Shown: piece by piece, positions 41,510 through 48,125 of the stretch
How positions within the stretch are numbered: the first letter of the stretch is position 1
Layout of the letters: every line of letters begins with the position of its first letter
Assembly (NCBI GenBank): GCA_050013075.1
Contig: JBEKFZ010000026.1
Location: 1-48,125 of the forward strand
Direction of reading: 5' to 3'
Origin: JBEKIK01 sp050013075
GTDB lineage: Bacteria > Planctomycetota > Planctomycetia > Pirellulales > Thermoguttaceae
DNA length: 48,125 bases
Translations under genes and position numbers: made by a program
The notes under the pieces: generated by a model
Databases searched by the model: none
The model's input: only the letters and a program-made list of their open reading frames with translations
What the model was told of the DNA's origin: nothing

Positions 41510-42759
41510 TTCTTTTCTCGCACGTCGTAGCACAAGAGCAGGTCCTGGTCGCGGACGTACAACATTCCGTTAACTATGACCAGATATGGCCAACTGTTGA
41601 GTTCGCTGCGCTCGGGCTGAGCAAAGCGGCCTTTGAGTTTGAAGCCTTCGGGCGAGGCCTCGACCAGGCTGATCGGTCCGTTCTCGTCGCGGCAGTATAA
41701 CATGCCGTCGGCGTACAATAGCGAGCACTTGCCCGAGGTTTTATCGGTCCACTTGACCTCTCCGGTATTAAAGTCCAAGCAGGTGAGATCCTTGGGATTA
41801 TTGCACCCGTAAATCATGCCGCCGCTGAGGATCATGCCGCCGTGATGGTTTTGCATTTTTTTGCTGAAAAAGACCTCTTTGGATTTAAATTCATCGCCGG
41901 TGCGTTTTATATCCACGCGTCCGCCGCCGCATCCATATCCGCTGGCGGCAAACACCGAGTTTCCGGAAACGATGCAATTGGAGATGTTGGATACCTTGCT
42001 TGCCGGGGCGTCGTAGCGCCAGAGAAACTTGCCGTCTTTGGCGCGGACCGAAATCACGCCTTTGGCGGTAAGGTTGATATATTGTGCGACGCCGTCGATC
42101 GTGGCCTTAATGACCGATGCGTATCCGGCCGTGTCGCCCACGGCCGCCCCCCAAATTTTTTCGCCGTTGGTTTTATCGAGGGCCACAATGGTGTTTTTTT
42201 CGCCACCCGGGGTGCAGATTACCCAAGGACCGTCGATCAGCGGCGATTCGGCATAGCCCCACTGTGGGATTTTTCCGCCAAAGTCGTTGACAAAATCCTT
42301 TTGCCAAATAATTCGCCCGTCTTTGCGGTCCATGCACACCAGTTCGCCGGCGATTCCGGTCGTGTAAAGGCGATCGCCGTCGATGGTGGGCGTGGCTCGC
42401 GAACCAGGATGACCCGCGCCTTTGTTGCGCACCTGTCCGAAATCGGCCCGCCAAATCAACTTGCCTTCCTTGCCCGCGTCCAGGGCCACGACCCACTGTT
42501 TGTCGTCCTTATGTCCCTGGGTGTAAATCACGTTGCCCACAACGGCCACGGTGCTAAAGCCCTCGCCCAGTCCGGTGGTTTTCCAAGCCAACAGCGGACC
42601 GTCTTTCGGCCACTCTTTCAGCAATCCCCTTTCGCGGCAGATGCCGTCGCGATTGGGTCCTCGAAACCCTGGCCAATCATCGGCCCGGCCGGGCCGCACA
42701 AGGATCGTAAGGAGTCCTGCACACAATAAAATCCACAACGGTGCAAAGCACTTTTTCAT
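41506..42759 (-). CDS. Exported PQQ-like beta-propeller protein
   Basis: A 417-residue protein. I take the ATG at 42759, which has GGAG about 8 nt upstream and is followed at once by a signal peptide (KKCFAPLWILLCAGLL, cleavage after about residue 26); the frame is open to 42837. The body is a PQQ/BamB-like propeller starting DDWPGFRGPNRDGICRE, a frequent planctomycete start, with repeated GxVYxxxxDGxLxALDxxTGxxxW-type blades (LVCMDRKDGRIIWQK, IVALDKTNGEKIWGA, LTCLDFNTGEVKWTD). No redox cofactor ligand is evident, so it is probably a binding propeller. Confidence 0.9.
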   Translation of the reverse strand: MKKCFAPLWILLCAGLLTILVRPGRADDWPGFRGPNRDGICRERGLLKEWPKDGPLLAWKTTGLGEGFSTVAVVGNVIYTQGHKDDKQWVVALDAGKEGKLIWRADFGQVRNKGAGHPGSRATPTIDGDRLYTTGIAGELVCMDRKDGRIIWQKDFVNDFGGKIPQWGYAESPLIDGPWVICTPGGEKNTIVALDKTNGEKIWGAAVGDTAGYASVIKATIDGVAQYINLTAKGVISVRAKDGKFLWRYDAPASKVSNISNCIVSGNSVFAASGYGCGGGRVDIKRTGDEFKSKEVFFSKKMQNHHGGMILSGGMIYGCNNPKDLTCLDFNTGEVKWTDKTSGKCSLLYADGMLYCRDENGPISLVEASPEGFKLKGRFAQPERSELNSWPYLVIVNGMLYVRDQDLLLCYDVREKK

Positions 42760-42987
42760 TGTTGTTTCTCCGGATTTGATAGTCTTCCCCAGCCGATTTC
42801 GGTTGGCAACGGCGCGAGGTTTTTTGATTTTTTCCATTATGGAGGGGGGGTGGGGAACTTTTTTCTTTATTCCTTATCTAAAACCTAGAATTTTACGGAT
42901 TCTTATTGCCAATTTTATCTGCTTTGCGTATGAAATGGTAGCGTACAAAAGCCGTAAAACCAGCCCCCTTTCCCCAAGGAGCATGTC

Positions 42988-45054
42988 ATGCTGAAACACA
43001 TCTGTACTGTCGCTCTGTTGATTGTCGCAACAACAAATGCCGCCGCCCTGGCCGCGGCCGAAGAACCTAAAAACACCAATCTGCCGCTAAAGCGAGTGGT
43101 GTTGTTCAACTCCGGCGTCGGCTTCTTCGAGCATTCCGGCAAGATCGACGGAAATGCGAATGTGGAAATGAAGTTCAAAACCGATCAGATCAACGATCTC
43201 TTAAAGAGCATGGTGGTGCAGGATCTCGACGGCGGGCGGATCTCCACTGTCACCTACGGATCGAAGGATCCCATCACAAAAACGCTGAAGACTTTTTCCA
43301 TCGATCTGACGGCCAATCCCACCTTGGCCCAGCTCTTGCAGCAAGTCCGCGGCGAGCGGGTCGAACTCGAAGCCCCCAACAAACTCGCCGGCGTGATCCT
43401 CGGCGTGGAAACCCGGAAAAAACAAATCGGCGAGCAAACTACCATTGACATCGACGTTCTCAACCTGCTGACCGACGCCGGTCTGCGGGCCGTGCCCATG
43501 GATACCATCAGCACGATAAAGTTGACCAACGAAAAACTCGACGCCGAGCTGCGCAAGGCGCTGTCCCTGTTGGCCTTGACCCATGCCGCTGACAAAAAAT
43601 CCGTTGAACTGAGCTTCTTGGGCAAAGGCCAGCGCCGAGTGCAAGTGGGCTACATCCAGGAAGCCCCGGTGTGGAAGACCACCTATCGCCTGGTGCTCTC
43701 GGACGAAAAGCCGCTCTTGCAAGGCTGGGCCATCGTGGAAAACACCTCCGAGGAAGATTGGAACAACGTGAACCTGTCGCTGGTAAGCGGCCGGCCGATC
43801 TCGTTCATCATGGACCTGTATCAACCGTTGTACGTGCCGCGCCCGGAGGTGCAGTTGGACCTTTTCGCTTCGCTCCGTCCGCAGACGTACGGACAGGACC
43901 TGGCCAATAGAGAAATGCTATTTGAGGCCGCGAAACCGGAAGGCATGATTACAAAAAGTCCATTGAAGGTCAGGGAAAGTGCCGCACGTGCTCACGCCTT
44001 CGCTGGTGCACCTGCAAGTCCGCCGACCGAAGCGCCCGCCCAGGAACCAGCCTGGGATTTTCGCCAGGGCGTGCAATCGGTGGCCCAGGCGGCCGAGTTG
44101 GGCAGCCTGTTCCAATACAAAATCGACACCCCCGTGAGCCTGCCCCGCCAGCAGTCGGCAATGTTGCCCATCGTCAACGCCGACGTGAAGGGCGAAAAGG
44201 TGTCGATCTACAACCAGAACGTCCAGGCCAAGCATCCGCTTTGCGGCTTGCAGTTTACCAACACCACCGGCTTGCACCTGATGCAAGGGCCGATCACGGT
44301 TTTTGAGGGCGGAAGTTATGCCGGCGACGCAAAAATCGAGGACCTCCCGCCCGACGCGCAGCGATTGATAAGCTATGCCGTGGACCTGGACACCGAAGTC
44401 GCTCCGCAAACCAAGGGCCGGCCTGAGGAATTGCTCGGCGTTCGGCTAATCAAGGGCACGCTGATCGCCACGCGCAAGTACGTCCGGGAGCAAGAGTACA
44501 CGGTGAAAAATTCCGGCAAGGTTCTGAAAAAAGTCTTGATCGAGTACCCCGTCGATGCCTCGTGGAAACTGGTCAAGCCCGAAAAACCCGCGGAAAAAAC
44601 CCGCGATTTGTACCGCTTCGCAGTCGAGGCCAAGCCGGGCGAGCCGGCACTGCTCACGGTCGAGGAAGAACGGACCGACAGCCAGCACGTTGCCATGAAC
44701 AACCTCGACGACGGTTCGATCCAGTTCTACTTGAGCGTCAAAGTCGTAAGCGACAAGGTCAAGGAGGCCTTGAAAGAAATCGTCAAGCGCAAGGCCGAAT
44801 TGGGCCAATTGACGGCCAAAAAGCAGCAAGTCGAACAACGTATCCGCGATATCGGCGAAGACCAGACCCGCATCCGGGCGAACATGACCCAACTCGACCG
44901 CAACAGCGACGTGTACAAGAACTACGTGAAAAAGTTCAGCGATCAGGAATCGGAGATCGAAAAACTCCGCGCCCAAATCGCCACTCTGGCCGACGAAGAG
45001 ACCGGCATGCGCAAGGCTCTCGATGAATATATGCTGGCCTTGGATTTGCAGTAG
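42988..45054 (+). CDS. Secreted DUF4139-like protein
   Basis: A 688-residue protein with a signal peptide (cleavage about residue 23, after AALAAA). Near the start, LKRVVLFNSGVGFFEHSG is the typical N-terminal strand of the DUF4139/mucoidy-inhibitor-A-like family; the middle APVWKTTYRLVL and GWAIVENTSEEDWNNVNLSLVSGRPISF matches the DUF4139 core (about 230-290); the C-terminal 90 residues are a charged coiled coil (KRKAELGQLTAKKQQ). AAGGAG lies 7 nt before the ATG. Role unknown; an envelope function is likely from export. Confidence 0.88.
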   Translation: MLKHICTVALLIVATTNAAALAAAEEPKNTNLPLKRVVLFNSGVGFFEHSGKIDGNANVEMKFKTDQINDLLKSMVVQDLDGGRISTVTYGSKDPITKTLKTFSIDLTANPTLAQLLQQVRGERVELEAPNKLAGVILGVETRKKQIGEQTTIDIDVLNLLTDAGLRAVPMDTISTIKLTNEKLDAELRKALSLLALTHAADKKSVELSFLGKGQRRVQVGYIQEAPVWKTTYRLVLSDEKPLLQGWAIVENTSEEDWNNVNLSLVSGRPISFIMDLYQPLYVPRPEVQLDLFASLRPQTYGQDLANREMLFEAAKPEGMITKSPLKVRESAARAHAFAGAPASPPTEAPAQEPAWDFRQGVQSVAQAAELGSLFQYKIDTPVSLPRQQSAMLPIVNADVKGEKVSIYNQNVQAKHPLCGLQFTNTTGLHLMQGPITVFEGGSYAGDAKIEDLPPDAQRLISYAVDLDTEVAPQTKGRPEELLGVRLIKGTLIATRKYVREQEYTVKNSGKVLKKVLIEYPVDASWKLVKPEKPAEKTRDLYRFAVEAKPGEPALLTVEEERTDSQHVAMNNLDDGSIQFYLSVKVVSDKVKEALKEIVKRKAELGQLTAKKQQVEQRIRDIGEDQTRIRANMTQLDRNSDVYKNYVKKFSDQESEIEKLRAQIATLADEETGMRKALDEYMLALDLQ

Positions 45055-45144
45055 ACTTCCAATATGGTATAATAGCGAAAAAGTAATCGCATAACCTATT
45101 GGTCTGCGCTTTCCTTATAAATCCAGACTAAAGGAGGGAGTCGA

Positions 45145-46563
45145 ATGTTCCGTTTCTACTTGCCGGCCGGACGTCAAACCGCAAAAAATTTTATCTTCCT
45201 TGCGTTGGCGACATTGTTCCTGGGGACCTGGAATACTTCGGCGCAGGAACCACCGCCCGCTTTACCGCAAATGCTCCCGGATGCCATGCCGGAGATTCCC
45301 GCCTGGGCGGGCAAGGACAAGGACGAACCGTTTGACGTGAAAAAATTTCTTGAAAGCCGCACCGTCGCTCCGTCGGACAACGCCGCCCCCTTGTATTTCT
45401 GGGCCCTTGCCGATGTTTCCAACAACATGGCCTTCGTCTATCCGCCGGATCAGTGGAAAGCACGCCTCCCGCAAGTCGAAGCCTTGGGCCGGGACATCGG
45501 AAACATGGCCGATGACGAAAAGTTAAAAGCCGGATCAATCCCCATAACTGACATCGAACGCGTCTTAAAAAACGCCCAGCCGACCCTGGATAAAATCGAT
45601 CAGGCACAGCAAAAAAAGCGGTGTGTTTTTATCACGGGCATACGCTTTGATTCCCGACTTGAGCACATTATGGCGGCCAGGCAAATCGCCCGTCTGGAAT
45701 TACTGCAAATATATCATGCCTGCAGCAAAGATGATTTCGCTGAAGCGGAACAGGCGATTAAACGAACGCTTCGCCTCAGCCGCGATCTGCGTCCGCGGGG
45801 ATTATTTGTCAACCAATTGGTCTCGTATGCCGTGGAAGGCATAATTTTGGAGGCCATCGCCAATTATACGCTCACCCAGCGCAGCCTGACACCCGAACAA
45901 TGCGACCGGCTTCTGGCCCTACTCGCCGATCGAGACCTTCTCATAAAAGCCGCTTTAACCGAAGGGTTGAAGATGGAATACATCTCGCAACGCAACATTT
46001 TCAATGATCTTCAAACCGGAGGGATCAAACGCGATGTTCTTGTTAAATCACTCGGCGGCACTCAATTCACGGATGAACAGTTGAAGCAGATTAATTGGCG
46101 CAAGGAAATTTCCGCGTTAAATAGTTCATACGCTAAAATGTTCGCCATAGCCGCCAAGCCTTATGATAAATCCGCGCTTGATGAATTTAATAAAAAGGAA
46201 GTTTCCAAACTAAAGGCCGAAAAAAATGTGTTGACGCCATTACTTCTTCCGTCAGTTTCGGGCTTCTACAATGCGCAAACTCGCATGCAAGCACGCGTGG
46301 CGGGCACGCAATGCCTGATCGCCGTGTGCCGATATATCTTGGCCCACGACAAACTGCCCGCCGACCTGGCCGCGGCCTTAACTGAAGCCGGAATGAAGGA
46401 AGTTCTCCTCGATCCCTATGACGGCAAACCTATGCGTTATAAAGTGATTAATGGAAAGCCCGTGGTGTATTCCGTAGGCCCGGATCAGAAAGATGACGGC
46501 GCAACAGTGGAATGGACAGGAGGGAACTCTTCCGGAGATATGATTTACCGCATCGGTGAATAA
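45145..46563 (+). CDS. Exported protein of unknown function with a pseudopilin-like tail
   Basis: A 472-residue protein with a signal peptide (about residues 1-33, FIFLALATLFLGTWNTSAQ). AGGAGG is about 8 nt before the ATG. The body is mostly helical (ARQIARLELLQIYHACSKDD, AEQAIKRTLRLSRDL). The last 85 residues (YILAHDKLPADLAAAL, DPYDGKPMRYKVINGKPVVYSVGPDQKDDG) resemble the end of type II secretion major pseudopilins, where the DxxGGP/YSxGPDGxDDG loop binds calcium; there is no pilin N-terminus, so it is not a pilin. No function inferred. Confidence 0.8.
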   Translation: MFRFYLPAGRQTAKNFIFLALATLFLGTWNTSAQEPPPALPQMLPDAMPEIPAWAGKDKDEPFDVKKFLESRTVAPSDNAAPLYFWALADVSNNMAFVYPPDQWKARLPQVEALGRDIGNMADDEKLKAGSIPITDIERVLKNAQPTLDKIDQAQQKKRCVFITGIRFDSRLEHIMAARQIARLELLQIYHACSKDDFAEAEQAIKRTLRLSRDLRPRGLFVNQLVSYAVEGIILEAIANYTLTQRSLTPEQCDRLLALLADRDLLIKAALTEGLKMEYISQRNIFNDLQTGGIKRDVLVKSLGGTQFTDEQLKQINWRKEISALNSSYAKMFAIAAKPYDKSALDEFNKKEVSKLKAEKNVLTPLLLPSVSGFYNAQTRMQARVAGTQCLIAVCRYILAHDKLPADLAAALTEAGMKEVLLDPYDGKPMRYKVINGKPVVYSVGPDQKDDGATVEWTGGNSSGDMIYRIGE

Positions 46564-46747
46564 AACACATCTGCCCTAAATGCCAGGGCAAAATGAACTA
46601 TTACGCGACCACCGCTCGCGGCTTTATGGTCTGCAATTTGCATTATGCAATTTTCAATTTGCAATCTATATCCCACTAATTCAACTGACAATCCTACTAC
46701 TACTAACATTAACTCAGGTACAAGTGGGCAGTGAACTGCCCACCCCC
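46564..46747. repeat. Intergenic heptamers and a hairpin
   Basis: Five units TGCAATT, TGCATTA, TGCAATT, TTCAATT, TGCAATC (46632-46666), of the type also seen after the sigma factor, then a perfect hairpin GTGGGCAGT / ACTGCCCAC (46724-46743), also at 38712-38727 in shorter form. Both neighbouring genes end here. Confidence 0.82.
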
Positions 46748-48125
46748 TTACTGTTCTTTATTCCCTGGTCCCTGTCCGCTGTCGCTGGAACCTTGATTCG
46801 CCACTCCCCGGGTGTATTCGCGGAATTGTTCGGCCCATTCTTGCGGCGGAGCGAAGCGGCCGGAGTCGCGCAGGTCGCGGATTTGGTCGGTTTTCGTGCC
46901 GCCGTGCTTAATAACCGTGGCGCCGGGACGCAGGCCCAGGCTTTTCAGCGCGTCGTCGAGTTGTTTTTTGGCCGCTTCGCCGCGAGAACCTTTTTCCTCG
47001 GCAGCCTCGCTGAGCTGCCGCCAGCGATCGATGAACCGTTGCGCCTGCTCGCGGGTCCAGCCCAATCGCTCCAATAACTCGGGCTGATCCTTGGCCAATT
47101 GGTCTTCGAGGTGTTCCAGGGCGAGTATGGTTTGCTTTCGGGCGTAATCCAAATTAACGGCATCGGCGGCCGACTGCCGCGATTCGGACTCGGCGGCTGC
47201 GTCGGGCGATGGGCCTTGTTGACCGCCGACGGTCGGATTGCCCGATCCGTGCGCAGACGGTCCTTTGCCTAACTGGTCGCCGGCCGGCGTGCCCTCTGCC
47301 GGTTTTTGTTGTCCTTTGCCGGTGGAGGCATCGGGCGATTGTGGCTGTTTTGATCCCAAACCTTCGGCATCCGGCTGTTTTTGTTGTCCTTCGCCGGTCG
47401 AGGAATCGGGCGATTGTGGCTGCTTTGATCCCAACTCGTTAGAGTCGGGTGGTTTTTGTTGTCCCTTGCCGGTTGACGAATCGGGCGATTGTGGCTGTTG
47501 CGAAGCGGAGTCTTCGCCGCCGGATGGTTTGCCGTCGGGCTGGTTTTTGCCGTGCGATCCTTGTGGGGCTTGTTGCTTTGCCGCACTGCCGGTAGTTTCG
47601 CGGCTTTGCGACTGGTCGCCGGGTTTTCCGGTAGTTTCGCCTTGGCCTTTTTCACTCGACACGGAACTGCCTTGCTCGGCCGGAGTTTGCGAACCCTCCG
47701 AGCCGCCGCCGGGCTTTTTGGCCTGTTGTCCGCCGCCTTTTTCGCCTTGGCCGGAACGGTCGCCGGCTGATTCGCTTTTCGCGTCCGATTGCTTGGGCGA
47801 TGTGCTTGGCGATTGGCCTTGCTCTTGTTTCTTGTTTTGATCCTGGGCGGGTTGCCCGGATTGGTTTGTCTTCGGCTGATTTGCGTCCTGTGCTTCGGGA
47901 CTGGGTTTGGGGGTTCCCGAAATCTGGTCTGCGCCGGGCTTCTGTTGTTGATCGGTTGTTTGATCTAAAACGCCGGATTTCTGCCCCATATCGGGCTGCT
48001 TCTCACCCTGTTTACCCTCGGATTGTTTTTTTTCGCCTGACGACTGCATCTCGCCCTGTTTGCCCTCGGATTGTTTTTTTTCGCCCGACGACTGCATCTC
48101 GCCCTGTTTGCCCTCGGATTGTTTT
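46748..48125 (-). CDS. Gln/Ser/Pro-rich protein with C-terminal conserved domain, 5' end outside window
   Basis: At least 459 residues; the frame is open to the right edge, so the N-terminus is missing. The first 270 visible residues are of low complexity (Gln, Ser, Gly, Pro, Lys, Asp) and contain tandem repeats: a 16-residue unit SEGKQGEMQSSGEKKQ at the edge (48 bp, 48017-48125) and a 25-residue unit with SKQPQSPDSSTGKGQQK (75 bp, 47331-47506). The C-terminal domain (LDYARKQTILALEHLEDQL, LLERLGWTREQAQRFIDRW, LGLRPGATVI, PPQEWAEQFREYTRG) is one I know from large planctomycete membrane-associated proteins of unknown role. Its last codons are written by heptamer-like DNA (AGCGGAC, AGGGACC, AGGGAAT). 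Confidence 0.82.
   Translation of the reverse strand, partial: KQSEGKQGEMQSSGEKKQSEGKQGEMQSSGEKKQSEGKQGEKQPDMGQKSGVLDQTTDQQQKPGADQISGTPKPSPEAQDANQPKTNQSGQPAQDQNKKQEQGQSPSTSPKQSDAKSESAGDRSGQGEKGGGQQAKKPGGGSEGSQTPAEQGSSVSSEKGQGETTGKPGDQSQSRETTGSAAKQQAPQGSHGKNQPDGKPSGGEDSASQQPQSPDSSTGKGQQKPPDSNELGSKQPQSPDSSTGEGQQKQPDAEGLGSKQPQSPDASTGKGQQKPAEGTPAGDQLGKGPSAHGSGNPTVGGQQGPSPDAAAESESRQSAADAVNLDYARKQTILALEHLEDQLAKDQPELLERLGWTREQAQRFIDRWRQLSEAAEEKGSRGEAAKKQLDDALKSLGLRPGATVIKHGGTKTDQIRDLRDSGRFAPPQEWAEQFREYTRGVANQGSSDSGQGPGNKEQ

Noticed and set aside
46280..46560. Type II secretion pseudopilin
   Set aside because: Only the C-terminal calcium-loop-like part resembles pseudopilins; the protein has a normal signal peptide and no pilin N-terminal helix.

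Overview
The window looks like a chromosomal segment of a planctomycete (Planctomycetota, Pirellulales-like). This rests on family content: an ECF sigma factor next to a zinc-finger Ser/Thr kinase, a TIGR03009-type secreted protein, a secreted protein with a variant of the LEPR-xLL motif, PQQ/WD40 propellers, large TPR proteins, FloA with NfeD, and a Gln/Ser/Pro-rich membrane-associated protein cut by the right edge. Coding DNA is GC-rich, with a few AT-rich islands. I see no rRNA, tRNA, CRISPR array or prophage.

Layout: 1-469 end of aroA. 565-4092 zinc ribbon, TPR membrane protein and cyclophilin lipoprotein, all leftward. 4263-7722 a rightward ABC exporter operon. 7848-9314 glycerol-3-phosphate dehydrogenase. 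9338-14060 a leftward DUF2760 / Hsp70-like block that has been split by a Y1 (RAYT-type) transposase unit with perfect 29-bp inverted ends and followed, 18 bp after the Hsp70 stop, by an AT-rich DUF4365 gene. 14316-16790 a NfeD / FloA / unknown operon. 17087-20389 ECF sigma factor and a kinase fused to two polysaccharide-export-like domains. 20616-24251 a long NfeD protein and a TIGR03009 protein. 24788-27886 housekeeping and small accessory genes, including an AbiEii-like nucleotidyltransferase with a small helical partner. 28101-37128 secreted SdrD_B/FG-GAP, WD40 and TPR proteins. 37143-41330 HemG, MBL hydrolase, ScpA and HIT. 41506-48125 PQQ propeller, DUF4139-like and other envelope proteins.

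The most striking signal is not a gene. Gene edges are occupied by many families of short-period tandem tracts, nearly all with a 7-bp period. Several begin exactly at a stop codon or a start codon: in three unrelated genes the TAG stop sits at the same place in the same heptamer family, and in others the start or the ribosome-binding region is built from the tract. Tracts often occur as inverted pairs around a short segment, and are interleaved with several families of dispersed palindromes. Members of these palindrome families have also entered reading frames (TPR membrane protein, kinase, HemG) and are translated in frame. A Y1 transposase with REP-like ends in the same window is a plausible mobiliser of some palindromes; nothing here explains the heptamers.
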